In this document: positions 33,951-45,199 of the stretch, piece after piece | How the letters are laid out: every line of letters begins with the position of its first letter | Position numbering within the stretch: position 1 is the stretch's first letter | From: Endothia cerciana | Lineage: Eukaryota; Ascomycota; Sordariomycetes; Diaporthales; Cryphonectriaceae | Length of the DNA: 64,000 nt | Assembly: GCA_026119935.1 (NCBI GenBank) | Contig: JALRMH010000086.1 | Location: 1-64,000, forward strand | Direction of reading: 5' to 3' | The notes under the pieces: generated by a model | What the model was told of the DNA's origin: nothing | Database searches by the model: none | What the model saw: the letters and a program-made list of their open reading frames with translations, nothing else | Program-made: the position numbers and the translations under genes

Positions 33951-34940
33951 TAAGCCGCTAGACCGCTTCAGCCTTGCCGCTATACTGCTGTTGCTTAATT
34001 TATACTTACTCCTTACGCTACTGCAGATTTAATCTTCTTGAAAGGATTCTGTATTTACAGTATACAAATGCGCTATTTAAAGTCTTGGGTATTATAGGTA
34101 GTAAGAGTAAGGCTTATATAGCAGAGGTCTATTTCGCTTGATTATATATAAAAGTATAAATTGCTTTATAGTAAAAGGAAGTAGAAGTATAATTAGATTT
34201 AACACAGCTTAATTAAAAGAAAATTATATAACTTTTTTATAATAGAGTGTTTAGTATTATCAAGCGTATTATATTAATGCCTTTGATAGTTATCTAGGCT
34301 GTAAGTATTATCTGTTTATTATATATACTTCTTTATAAATTATATATTAAATAGAATAGCTATAGTATTATAGAAGAAAGTAGAAGAAGGTAGAAGGGCA
34401 GTATATAAGTTATTTTATTATAAAATTTGAAATTTAATTATTATTTTTTATATTAAAGGGTAAAAGCACTACTAATAGTATCTAGCAGGCATTTTATATA
34501 GTAAGTTATTCTAATAGAATTACAATATTAGGAGCAACGTTACTTCTTTATTATAAAGCTTATTATAGCGCTAAAATAAAATATAAATATATAGGCAGAA
34601 CACTAGTAATAAACTCAAGGTAATATCTTAATATTTTATACCTATTATTAAAGCCTCTAAAGCTTATATTTTAAAAGTTTTTATCAGCACTATTAAACTA
34701 TATTATAGTGCCTTTTAGTAGTAATACAAAGCTTATAATAAGTATATCTACTATCTTATATAACTATTAGCACTATCAAACTAATCTTAATCTTATAGCA
34801 AGAAAAAGTAAAATCAGAAACTAGTATTATAACTAACTAACTATTTAAAATTATATACAACTATAAAATATATAAATACAAAAGCTGCTAGCACTAGTAC
34901 TCAGATAAATACTCTAGATGCTAAACAACAGCTAGAGATA
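33951..34940. other. AT-rich RIP-like block
   Basis: TA-rich DNA with no frame. It starts right after the repeat copy and ends near 34940 where composition normalises. No element domain can be read. Confidence 0.6.
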
Positions 34941-35298
34941 CCGGTTTTAGATGTTCTTGTAATATATAGGGCAAGCTGTATAGAAGAGCAAGGGACAGGA
35001 AATGCAAACATTGTTATTATACGTCACCGCCGGACACAGAGTGATTGAGGTTACATAGGTTTTGTAACTAGTCCAATATAGGCTTCGTATAGCAAGTGTT
35101 ATAGATGCTCTTTCTTGAGATTTTGGAATCGAAAAAGCTATAGCCTAAGGGCCGAATCGACAAGCATACTGGGTTTCTGACGGCTATAGTAGTGCTAAGA
35201 GATGTAAGGAAGGTTGATATGTCACAGTATAGATCAGCTTAATGCAGTATCTCCTGCTGACTCGAATAATATAAATCGGAGGGACATACCGAAGTCTT

Positions 35299-35502
35299 GA
35301 CTGTTCCATTCAGCACAGAGCCGCAGGAATAGAAGCAGGTCGCCAAACCTTGAAAGCCTACGGAATGAAGGGCTTGATTATCAAAGCTAAGAGCAAGCTT
35401 TTCCTGGACGGTGAAGCTGCGGATCGGTACATCATGTCACAAATCATCTATGAAGAGTCTCCCCAGCCGCCAGATGCGTTCAGGACGCAGTTAATATAGT
35501 TA
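35299..35502 (+). pseudogene. Short unassigned frame remnant
   Basis: The frame reads CSIQHRAAGIEAGRQTLKAY, then KSKLFLDGEAADRYIMSQII, and stops at 35500-35502. The composition looks coding, and no start codon lies upstream in frame. I recognise no family. Confidence 0.3.
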
Positions 35503-35755
35503 CGCAAACTCGTCACATTCTGTGATTATTTGCTGTATGTAGCCTAGGACACCTATGCTCCTACTATCAGCCTATCGAGCAGATTATCGGGCTATAGTCG
35601 ACTTACAATAGTTTATATTGGTGGCCTGTATAATATTATGAGTAATAAATAACTACCTTCAAACTGAGTATTCTAGCTAATACTAGCTGGCTGTATTCGG
35701 TAAATTTCTCTCTCAATTTTGCTAGAATACTCCCCGGCGGGGGTATGACTCATCA
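35500..35755 (+). repeat. Dispersed repeat R4, copy 2
   Basis: It matches 32900-32715 inverted, then at 35687-35740 the reverse complement of 21613-21662, and ends at a perfect ATGACTCAT (35745-35753). Copy 44262-44402 is in the same orientation. Confidence 0.8.
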
Positions 35756-36040
35756 CGTGGTGCTGGGCTACAATCGACCAATAACTATCTCACGATAGTC
35801 AGACCAGCCTATCTCGGCTAGTGAGCCGAATTCTGCTGCAGGCTTCTCTTGTTAAAATATATGCATTCTCACCGCTCCGTTAGTATAGTTGCATACCTCC
35901 TAGAGATTGGCCGAATACAAGCTTAATTCGTTTTATATACTCGTACTAGGTTTGCACGCTGGTTCGTTGCATACTGCTGCATATAGTTCTTGCTCTTGTA
36001 GCATCTTACTATCAGATTAGCTAATATTTTATTTGCAGAA

Positions 36041-36670
36041 GTGGACGGAATGCACTTTTTAAGTGCTCGAGAATAAGCGAGACACAGAAGTATTTCTATA
36101 GAGAGTTAGCCTAGGCTAAAAGATATCAAGCGCACAAGTGATTTATAGATGCGTGCAGAAAAAGTGTCTTTAAAAGTGCAGAAATAAAGTTAGTATGTAT
36201 AATAATATCCCTTTATCTTAAAAAGCAGCAGAATTACCTTTATATATAAGGGTGGTAGTAAGTCTTACTATATACTAGCCTAAAGAGTATTACAGCTAAT
36301 TAGTAAAAAGAAGGTACATCTCTAGTACTTTAGAGTATTCTAGCTATATAATTTTTATCCTTGATCAGCTTTTTACTTTATATATATCTATTGTTGCTAG
36401 CAAGGCTTTTATAGGATAGAGATATATCTGCATAATTATCTACTTACTAGAACTCTTGCAAAGCTTTCCAGAATCTCTTAGAATTATTTTATTGTATTCT
36501 TTAATATATTAGCATTCAACTAGTTGCTTAAATTCTATTTGCTATTCTTTAGAAGAGAGTATCTTTTATAATATATTCTGCAATACACTGCACAGCTTAT
36601 AAGCTCCTCATCAGCAATATAAACAAGCTGCGCTGTTATAGAAGAGGGGGGGCTAACGAATTTAGTAAGA
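36041..36670 (+). repeat. RIP-changed copy of repeat R2
   Basis: Word by word this copy follows the reverse complement of 23140-23780, but with many extra T and A. For example, the well-preserved copy has ...AGTGGACGGAATGCATTTTT where this one retains the same string, while later CpA sites are TpA. It gives a direct view of the mutation pattern. Confidence 0.75.
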
Positions 36671-37640
36671 GACTCTCTATCACCTGACTGCAGCCTATGT
36701 ATAATCAGCGCTATTCTTGTTTTAGACTGCCCTCTCTAGACATTACCGCCCTCTATACTACCTTCCTCAGCTATAACAGCAGCCTGACCTCTCTGGATCT
36801 CCTTCACTGCTTTTATTCCTGTAGCTCTGTTCTGAATAGAATAGTCAAGACTTTATTACTTAAATCTAAATAATCCTCGAATCAGTCGACCTTTATCAAC
36901 TACCTTCTATCTGCTTGAATATCTTAGGAAGAAAGAAAAAGTTATTTTATAGCTAATCGCTTGTAGATTTGCATCCGAATAAGCCTAAGCGAGAATAGCT
37001 ATTGTAGAGGAAAGGAGAAGGAACATCTATGTGCAAGTCCTAGTATATTAAAGAGAACATTGTATAAGCTTGTAATAGTTATCCTGCAAAGCGCGTATTA
37101 GGATCCTTGCTTCTTACTATATATAATACCCTCTTTAACCCTTTCTTAATACCTTTCTAGCTAAAATAAGAAAAGAATTTAAGCAGTATAGCACTAAAGA
37201 TAGTCTTAATATATATATTATAGTAAATTTACAGCGTGTCGCTTATATTAGGCATATGTAATAACTATCCTTGTTAGATATAGAGTGACCTAGCTACTAG
37301 ATCTTAGTTAGCTAGTATAAAAAACAGTTTGTTATTTAAAAGAGCCTGCTTTATCTTCATCTTCTTTTTAATTTTTCTTCCTTATATCTCAGAGAGCAAA
37401 TATCAGTAGTAATAAAACTTATCTTTATAAATTTAAGAAGATTCTATTATCTCTTTCTTAATTTGAAGTATATAGCAATCTATTATTTATAAGCTTACTG
37501 CCTTTTAATCCGTTATAACATACGAACTATCCAAGTTATCATCCGACTTATAACTAGCTATAAACCTATCAGACCTAGTACTAAGCAACCAGGGCTTGGA
37601 ACTATTCAACTAAAACAGTATACTCGATTAGAACTTGACA
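36671..37640. other. AT-rich block
   Basis: Composition is AT-rich with some mixed stretches (36700-36900). No frame or domain was recognised. Confidence 0.5.
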
Positions 37641-37644
37641 AACT

Positions 37645-38063
37645 CGTTGTTTATAAAGGCTAAGTCTCTGAAACAGATAAAGAACACCCTAGCTGCTCGT
37701 GAATGCTGAGAAAGAAAGAAGAAAAAAATAGAAGATCTTAAAACTTAAGTTGCCTTCTACAAAACTAAAGTACAGAAGAGGGATAATGAGATTAAGAAGC
37801 TCAAAACCAACAATGCTATGTTATTAGCATTAGCGCCCCTCCTGGATACTGTCTCTTTAGTCGACCCTCTCTCGGATACTATCTCTTTAGTAGACCGACT
37901 CCTCGGTCTTAACAATAGCAATCTTATAAATCTTACAGCCGGATTACTATTTAATTACAGTATTATCAGCGCTAGTATATATCTCTTAGTTATTCTTACT
38001 CTATTTATTATTACAGCGATTGACTTTTATACTCTGAATTTACTTGATCTTATATATTATTAG
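37645..38063 (+). pseudogene. Dead bZIP gene, C-terminal part
   Basis: The frame reads IKAKSLKQIKNTLAAREC, TGA (37707-37709), ERKKKKIEDLKT, TAA (37746-37748), VAFYKTKVQKRDNEIKKLK and on to a stop at 38061-38063. The start is a bZIP basic region (N-x7-R), and the TGA falls on the invariant Arg, explained by CGA to TGA; the TAA fits CAA (Gln). A ten-residue unit is then repeated twice (LLDTVSLVDP, LSDTISLVDR), followed by a hydrophobic end. This is a different bZIP protein from the one at 1532-2683. Confidence 0.6.
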
Positions 38064-39080
38064 TTAGTAAATTTTAGATTGATTATTCTTATATCTCTTT
38101 AAGTATTTCCTCTAGATTCTCCTGCAGGCTACTAGGTTTTTGCTACAGCTTATTCTAATAGTATTCGGATCCTAGATTTATTACTAGACTATATATTTAA
38201 AGTGCTTGCTATATAAAACCTGAAAAGCTTATTTTATAATTAGCTTTTTATTAAAGAAGCTTTTTTAAATATCTAGTATTTAAAGAGTGCTTATTAAAAT
38301 ATAAGCGATATCGACAGCAGTATTGCAATATTTGCAAATACTATCTATATTATTATAAAGGCTCTTAAGAAGCTAGAAAACTAATGCAAAGCACTAAATG
38401 CTATACTTTAAAGAAATATCTTATCTTCGCTATTAAAAGCAGCTCTAGAGCAGGCTTATAACTTTCAGCTAGCTAGTGAAGACTTTATTTTCCTTAAGGG
38501 TAATTAAAAAGCAAAGAGTCTGCTGCTACTCTAGGGCTTTAGTATAAGTCTAATTAAACCTAGTTATATATTTAAAGCTATTAAAGCTTAAATAAAGTAT
38601 CTTTAGAAAGAGCAGGATTATATAAAGGCAGCGGTAGAGGAAGGATAGAAGTAGAGAGTAGAAAAAGTTTAAGTAGGACACTATGCTTATTCTATCTTAA
38701 AAAGCTTATCCGAAGCTGCCTTATAGTAGATTAAGATAATAGAGAAAGAAAGAGAGAATTATAGTAATCTTTTTTAATTACTAATTATAATAAAGCAGTC
38801 TCTAATTAAGTCTCTATTCGTTTAAATAAGCTACGCAGTCTTATAAAGCAATTTAAATAAATATATTAACCTATTAAAAACATACCTTATATATAGAGAG
38901 AAAATTATTACAAGTATTAATATATTATATAAGACTTTGCAAGTAGTTAAAGCTAAATTATTTACTATTTCTTTTCTTCTTTAATATTTATAGTCTGCTA
39001 GTTTGTTATCTTAACTTATAAATAATAATAGAAATTATAGTGAATTTGCTATAGGATTAAATATTATTAAAGTTAAAAGC
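38064..39080. other. AT-rich RIP-like block
   Basis: No usable frame. At 38657-38712 it holds a decayed copy of 44206-44260 (AGTTTCAGGCAGGACACTGT in the latter). Confidence 0.5.
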
Positions 39081-39109
39081 TAAAAACTAAGGACGATCAG
39101 CTAGGAAAG

Positions 39110-39480
39110 AACTAGACTAGTCAGGCTTAAGAACTAGTCAGAGCTCCGACCTGTCAAGCATATAAGCAGGCCTGAGGGCTCTGCCCTGCTCTAGAGACCT
39201 TATAAAGAACTTCTAGTCAAAATCACTAAATAAAGAATCTTCCAGAGCAATAGCAGCCTCCTTAGAAACCACACCCTGCATCTCTACTACTACCCACTCA
39301 CGCTTTTCCTCCTCCAGGCCCTTATTCACCAACTTTACCACTTGCTCTTGAAGAGAACAGTGCTATTCCTTCAGGTGCGATAACTAAGCTAGTGACTCGT
39401 TTATACGAGCCTGAAGCTCCAGTAACCGCTCCTCCTCAAACTCGCGACCATCGATAAGGGCTACTTCGTCGGTGACCGGG
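39110..39480 (-). pseudogene. Decayed coiled-coil protein frame
   Basis: The minus strand reads DGREFEEERLLELQARINES, then a stop, LSHLKE, stop, HCSLQEQVVKLVNKGLEEEK, then EAAIALEDSLFSDFD, stop, KFFIRSLEQGRAL. The stops are TAG and sit where Gln or Trp would fit. It is a heptad-rich protein of unknown family, silenced like the other RIP-hit genes. Confidence 0.4.
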
Positions 39481-41412
39481 GATACTAAAGGAAGGTTAGC
39501 CAACAGAACTAGAAGGGAGTCACGGACAAGAAGACAGGTGCAAAGAGCGCGGCATCATCGTAACTAAAGCGTTCAAGACAGGCAAGGCTCTACTTGGAAA
39601 GAACAGAAGACGAGGAAGGTTTGCCGACACGGAAATTCAGGGTTCTGTTTGATATCTCGATTAAAAAATCTTACAGAAGATCGTTAGGGACAACGATCAG
39701 TAGGAGAGAGACGATGTTATAACCTATCTAACACGCAGGTTACAACAAGGGGACATTTGCCGTAGGGTGTGCTGCTCAGGTATATTGATTATATACAGAT
39801 TATCCGGCTATAGCCGACTTACAACAGAATGCTTGGCTATCGGCGCAGAAATTTGAGATTCCATACTCCTTCTGTGTTCTCGTCACGGTTTGTCGGCTCT
39901 ATTCCCGAAGACCCGGCAGAGGACGTAGCGCTGCTCAACATTTCGGCCCCTATTATATCGACGGAAGCCCTGCTGCAAACCATGGTAGACAACCTGCAGG
40001 CCTATAGTGCGCTATAGGGCTCACTCTGCAAAAATCCCTTTAAAGATCATACAGTAGGGGTAGGAATAGAATATCCTCTTTCTATACTAATTTCCAATCT
40101 ATTTTGAAAGCTCAATTTTACTCCAATCTAGCTAAAATTTGAATATAGATATAATTAAAACCTTCTTTTCAATACTATCTTCTTAAAAATAGATTTTCTT
40201 TAAGATTTATCGAGAAAATCGAATTTAGAAAAAACCCTAACCCTTAAAAGAAGTTCTGAGGGTAAAAAGATAGAGACTTACGTTTGGCAAGAGAGACGAC
40301 GAGTCAACGCGTTGATATTGGAAAACAACAGAAGACAGATGAAGCAGCTCGTAATACCGTGGTAACATGAACCTGAGGTCGACATGAGAACTGGAAGGGC
40401 AAGAGCACGGCTGCAGTGGAAAGACGTACAGTAGTGGGGGTTGCTCCTCACGACGCAGGTGAAGGTTGGTGCAGGGAGGAAACAGCGCAACAACTAGAGG
40501 TTGAGAAGGTCTTTGTCAGGCCTTTAGAGGATACCGTATGGGGACGGAGAGTGGTTTGAAAGGAAAAACAAAAGGCCCTGGGCTCGTGGGACGAGGTCAG
40601 GGTAACGGGAAACAGGGCAGTGCGGTCAAGTGCTGAGAAGACACGCTTCTATAAAGACCTGAAGGATCGACGTTCTGATGTGGAAGTCAAGGTGGGTTGT
40701 TGCAGAAGCTAATGACACTCGCCTTTCGCTCGGTCGGCCACATAAGGTGATTGGTCGTTGTAAACACCAAACTGTGTTTACTCAGTGCCAACACACTCTT
40801 ATGGCCTTCTGGGCTCACATTTCAAAAGCCCCTTTTGCACCTGGCCAACCTTCTTGCCTTCTGTGAAGACCACCAAGTTTATCCATACCGCATCCCAGGT
40901 GCTTGCAACAAAAGAACATCAAGATTCCAGCTATACAGCATCTTCAACATTATAGACAACAACCACGACGATCATCCTTCCCATAACAGCCGTACAGCTG
41001 GCGAGGAATCTGCGGCAGTGACCAGGGGGACTGCAGTGCCAACCATGCAGCTACCCCCACAAGCCAGACGGTCGCAGTCTCCATCCATCTCCCCAATTTT
41101 ATATAAGCAAATGCTTCCGAGTACTCCATCAAGAGGTTTGTTTCGATACCATGGCCAGTCCCAAGAACATCACCTCTAGTACAGTTAGTCTTGATCTCGG
41201 GTTGGATAGGCGGGAAGAAAGTGGCCCAAGTAGCCTCAAGAGACCCGCGTCTATCGCATCCGACGAAGCTTCTCTATCCCTGTGGACAAGGATCAAAGAA
41301 TCTTCTGTATCTAATAACCCTAGCGACGGTAGAGGGCTATCAGCTACAGAGACTACGTCCAGCACGCAAAAAATCATGCTCGTGCCGTGTGTCGCTTGCT
41401 TCATTCGATCGT
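39481..41412. other. Long stretch without a convincing gene
   Basis: About 1.9 kb of normal composition contains only short frames on both strands, none with a domain. A piece of repeat R4 (39790-39825) is present. Frames of 62 to 142 codons at 39829, 40678, 40751 and 41151 overlap one another and look like chance. Confidence 0.4.
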
Positions 41413-42828
41413 TCAAAATGTGGAATTGGCTAAATCGTCCTGAACGATGTGGCTCATCTTGACAGCTTCCATGGCACTTTGCCTCAGGTTGGGCTTTTCC
41501 TCCTCCGTTTGGCCTTCCTTGTGCGCTGGCAGTCCGGGCAAGCTGCCGGACAGATCGTCGTAAAAGATGGATGTTTCGGCGGAGAGTCTAGACGAGTCAT
41601 AGCTCATGCCTCCCCCAATGCTCTTCTCCAAGCTTGCAAGGGAGTTCGTCATTTTCTTGAACTTCTCCGCTGTCTTCCGACCCCGAACCGATCCCTCTAC
41701 CTTCACATCTGCCGGGCACAGGTCACCCGCAGCAACCCAGTCGATGGGCATGTTCGACAAAGCCGTTTTTGTAAATGCTATCTTCTGTCCTGGCTTCACT
41801 GGGATCTTGAGCTTTGTAGGCTTCCGGTCATCAAAGAACAGGAAGAGGAATCGCCGCTCCTTCACACGCGGCCCCCCGTTCTCATACCCTGGCGCCCAGC
41901 CCTTGAGACTCGAAATGGTCTCCGTAGTCGTGACATTGCCGTCTGCACCCGTATGATGGATCTTCTCGAGTTGAGGAATATAACAATCTGGGAAACCATC
42001 TTGGAGATCCATCATGTTCATTGCGAAATCCAAATTGATGTCCCTCGCCCAGGCATCACCTTGAAATGGTAGAGAAAGTGCCATATACCAGCCCCTTTCA
42101 GTTGGTGAGGGATGATGGTAGTATGCTTGGTAGACTTGGCCTGGCGTCACATCTATTATGTCTGGGAATGCACTCGAGGCGTGATACGAATGTTGCTGAC
42201 CTGACTGTTCCTGAGTCTCGCTGACCGTCTTGCTATGAAATTGGGACTGACCTGGTACCAGCAGAGCTTCAGGTGCTGTGGCTGTGCGAGATGGTTCAGA
42301 TCTTGGTAGAGATGAGGGCGCAGTAGCGATCACGGTTGAGCGCTGGTGCTGAGACACCGAAGGATCCGGCACTTCCGTAGGCTTCAGATGCTGCTGTGAA
42401 GGCTCCTCGCTAGGCCCCTCCGCTATATAATGCATGCAGGCGTGCCACTTGGCCCAGTACTCTCCATCAAGCCGTGCTATCGAGTTGTGGTGATGCGCAA
42501 TCTGTGAGCGAAGCTCGGCTTGATTCTCAGCGACCTTCTTGGCCTCAGCTGACTCCTTCCTAGCGAATCTGCTACGCCACTGTTCGAAGTTGTTCGCGCC
42601 ACCCTCTGCGACAAAGGCCTCGAAGGCTTTGGATTGGGTTGACCAGTATGTGGATTGCGCTCGGCTGCTCGCGTCGTAGAGACTGGTGATCTCGTCTCTC
42701 AAAGATTCACGTTGCCGATCGATCTTCTTAAGCTCCTTGTAGGTGTCCTTGAGTATAGAAAACATTGTCGGCTTGCCCAGGGGGGCGTTTTCCACCGCAC
42801 CAACGCTGACGCTAGTTATTGATGCCAT
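41413..42828 (-). CDS. Coiled-coil protein with a conserved fungal C-terminal domain
   Basis: The gene is a single exon of 471 residues with a good start context (TTCACCATGG). Residues about 25-130 form a coiled coil (LKDTYKELKKIDRQRESLRD, then KAFEAFVAEGG). A Ser/Pro/Gln-rich linker follows. From about residue 222 a folded region appears: DIIDVTPGQVYQAYYH, GWYMALSLPF, FPDCYIPQ, GWAPGYENGGPRVKERRFLF and FFDDRKPTKLKIP. The aromatic and Gly pattern resembles an uncharacterised domain I recall from fungal proteins of unknown function. The C terminus is Ser/Glu-rich. Composition is normal and there is no internal stop, so the gene looks intact despite sitting between repeat blocks. Confidence 0.7.
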   Translation of the reverse strand: MASITSVSVGAVENAPLGKPTMFSILKDTYKELKKIDRQRESLRDEITSLYDASSRAQSTYWSTQSKAFEAFVAEGGANNFEQWRSRFARKESAEAKKVAENQAELRSQIAHHHNSIARLDGEYWAKWHACMHYIAEGPSEEPSQQHLKPTEVPDPSVSQHQRSTVIATAPSSLPRSEPSRTATAPEALLVPGQSQFHSKTVSETQEQSGQQHSYHASSAFPDIIDVTPGQVYQAYYHHPSPTERGWYMALSLPFQGDAWARDINLDFAMNMMDLQDGFPDCYIPQLEKIHHTGADGNVTTTETISSLKGWAPGYENGGPRVKERRFLFLFFDDRKPTKLKIPVKPGQKIAFTKTALSNMPIDWVAAGDLCPADVKVEGSVRGRKTAEKFKKMTNSLASLEKSIGGGMSYDSSRLSAETSIFYDDLSGSLPGLPAHKEGQTEEEKPNLRQSAMEAVKMSHIVQDDLANSTF

Positions 42829-43340
42829 GGTGAAGTCAATATCCGTTCTCCCACTCTGCGTACGAGGATACCGCCAAGCGCCTAGCTCGAATTATAAGCT
42901 GTCTGCATGCTTTTATTGATAGCTTTCTTGATTGAACGGAGCTGGGAGAGAGGCTTGGGAGCTTGAAAGATACCCATTTCGAGCTGGAGAACCCTGAAGT
43001 CTCCCCTGAATGGTATTGACTTGAGCCCTGCTCTTTTCCAAGTAATTCCCTGGCTTCCTGCAAGTTCAACAAGGCCCTGAAGTATTCGGACTTGTGTCTT
43101 GAAGGTTTTTGTGAGTCATTGAGACAACTACGAAGAGAGTCTTTACAGATCCGTATATGTATTAGGGCTTACCGTAATGTGTAAGCTGAACAGCGATACT
43201 GTATTTTCTGTATAACCCTGGACCTGCTTTAGTTTCAAAGATGGAGGGTTGTTAATCAGCTTCCCTAGGTTTTAGGCCCCAGTACCAGAGTGTTACCAAT
43301 GCCGGAGCAGCGCGTTCTCGATAGCTAGGCGGGAAAATAG
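42829..43340. other. Upstream region of the 41413-42828 gene
   Basis: A 78-codon minus frame (43072-42836) lies here without a domain. The remainder has no repeat or RNA signal. Confidence 0.3.
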
Positions 43341-43344
43341 CCCA

Positions 43345-43400
43345 GTAGCGGAATTCGATCCCACGACCTCTGCAACTTTTCCAATTTATGCTAACACAGC
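43345..43400 (-). other. tRNA-like Pol III promoter pair
   Basis: The minus strand has an A-box-like TAGCATAAATTGG (43393-43381) followed about 20 bp later by a B-box-like GGATCGAATTCC (43361-43350), with GAGGTCGTGGGATCGAA around it typical of a tRNA T-arm. The spacing is too short for an intact tRNA, so a tRNA-derived SINE head or pseudogene is more likely. Confidence 0.3.
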
Positions 43401-43589
43401 CAGGTGTAGTAGCTGATTACACTTTGTAAATAAATTATCTACTACTAAATGATGTTTAGTCACGAGGACTAAATTCAAATCCGGATCGCCACGAAGGGAT
43501 TGTTTACCAGCACGCATGTTTCTGGCTCAGTCAGTGCTTTCGACCACCATGGATGAGGCGCCCTCGGCCTCTGACTTATAGAAGTCTTC

Positions 43590-43830
43590 AGGTTCTTCCT
43601 CATCAGCCACCTCGGTTGGGATGCGATATTGCGCGAAAGGCCCTGGCAGTATTAGCCAATATTTTGTTTCCAGAAGTTAAACCAGTGTGTATGGTAAGAG
43701 GTACGTATTTGATCTGCATTGATTGGCTGCTAGCTTCTTAGGCATCGGCAGCTGGAGCCTTGCTGTCACCCCTGTTTTCGTAAGACAAGCCCCACTCACA
43801 TTATATGCTCAGCCTCCAGTACTTATCATG
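43590..43830 (+). repeat. Repeat R2 outer part, copy
   Basis: This matches the reverse complement of about 23790-23995 (landmarks GATATTGCGCG, GCCAATATT, AGCCTTGCTGTCACCCCTG). The frame YDIARKALA-like is seen as CDIARKALAVLANILFPE, so the coding potential of R2 is shared. Confidence 0.75.
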
Positions 43831-43899
43831 TAAGCCCTGTATCATTGGAATCCCCGTCTCACACTCCAGGCCTTCTGTGCACCCATCCAACGATACAGT

Positions 43900-44260
43900 A
43901 CATCGCCAGACCAATCACTGCATAATGACCTCAGGTGAGTCAAGCATAAGAACCCTGGAAAATGTATGCAGATGCTTACTAGCGCAGTCGAATGTCCCTG
44001 GCAATGTTATTATAGAAGAACCTATGTGTCATCTGCTTCCCTGAGACGACACTGCCCAGACTGCCGGCTCTGTTCGGAACCATACCACGACTTCCTGTGG
44101 AGGATTTGCGCCCGGCGATCTCATCTATCGTGCGTCTTGCCCGGAAACCAGATAAGTTTAACTAACCCACTCGGTCTCTAGAAAACAGCGAGGGAGAGCA
44201 GAAAAGTTTCAGGCAGGACACTGTGCCTATTCTGTATTGAAAGGCCTGTCTGGAATCACT
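43900..44260. other. Small frames and a decayed shared segment
   Basis: Overlapping plus frames (43805-44181) lack a domain. The segment 44206-44260 has a RIP-changed counterpart at 38657-38712. Confidence 0.3.
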
Positions 44261-44261
44261 A

Positions 44262-44402
44262 TCATCAGCCCATCGAGCAGATTATCCGGCTATAGTCGGC
44301 TTACAACAGTTGATGCTTCAGACTACGCTGGGGCTGGTGGCCTGCGTAATATTATGAGTAATAATAGCTGACCATCTCCAAACTGAGCATCCTAGGAGAT
44401 CC
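44262..44402 (+). repeat. Dispersed repeat R4, copy 3
   Basis: It follows 35560-35700 closely and is better preserved, with ATCCGGCTATAGTCGGCTTA and GTAATATTATGAGTAATAA. It ends just before an LTR-like start. Confidence 0.8.
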
Positions 44403-44418
44403 AATCCATGGCAGTTCG

Positions 44419-44663
44419 GTTGTTATGACTCATCCAACATGCATGTCACGACGGGAAGCGCAGCACAAAAGCGGACCCAGTTGCGCCTCTGGCAGGAAGG
44501 TGGCCTCGCTGTGTGGCAGGTAGAAGGTAAAGTGCTCGATGCACTCCTGGATTTCGCCCTGCGCCTGTAGGCTATAGAAGAGGGGTGTGTTTGAAGCTAT
44601 TATGACAATTCCATTCGAACTAAATGTGTGCTGGGGACTGCCTCGAGATCCGAAGATTCCCAA
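44419..44663 (-). pseudogene. Ankyrin-like tail fragment cut by an LTR-like end
   Basis: The minus frame (44663-44430) reads GIVIIASNTPLFYSLQAQGE, then IEHFTFYLPHSEATFLPE. The TPLF...G pattern recalls an ankyrin repeat, but one weak unit is not enough to assign the family. The frame runs out where TGTTATGACTCATCCAACAT (44421-44440), the LTR outer end, begins. Confidence 0.3.
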
Positions 44664-44709
44664 GTACCTATAGGGTTTATGTTAGCAAGTCGTGGTTGAG
44701 TGTAGTCCT

Positions 44710-45010
44710 GGATTTTGATTAAATTACTTCTTCTATTATACTTTCTCTATCGAGATCGACAGATTCATAAGCCCGAATAAAATTCACATAATTACTCTAG
44801 CGAATTCTACTGTAACTTATCACCTATAAATCCGAGAAGGCATCTTCAGCGGCAATACAAGGAGTTTGAATGATCGTAAAGCAACAGTCCCCGTAGGCTG
44901 TCAGCGGCTGTATCCTCCGGCATGGTGGGAGGCGCATCTATCTGAGCCGGATAGTGCTTTTCCCTATGTCCGATTTGTTGATCGGCTCCGTGTGCTAGCT
45001 TAATTAAAAT
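44710..45010 (+). repeat. Dispersed repeat R3, copy 2
   Basis: It matches 27485-27765 in direct orientation, with more T-for-C changes than copy 1 and an extra 25 bp near 44885. Confidence 0.8.
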
Positions 45011-45199
45011 CCATGAACCAGGAACCTGGCTTGCAGAGTTCAAATGCGGACGGACATCTAGGCCCGACTTTTTGGAAAGATTCAAATGCGACGAAACAAA
45101 AGCAATTTCTTGAGTTGCCATCCTTCTTATCAGTTGTCATATCCTTATTTTTCATATCTTAACAATGACCAGCCTCTCACCCGAGCCTACAGCGCACGT

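Noticed and set aside
37818..38063. Membrane protein from the 81-codon frame
   Set aside because: The upstream continuation shows it is the tail of a bZIP frame interrupted by stops.
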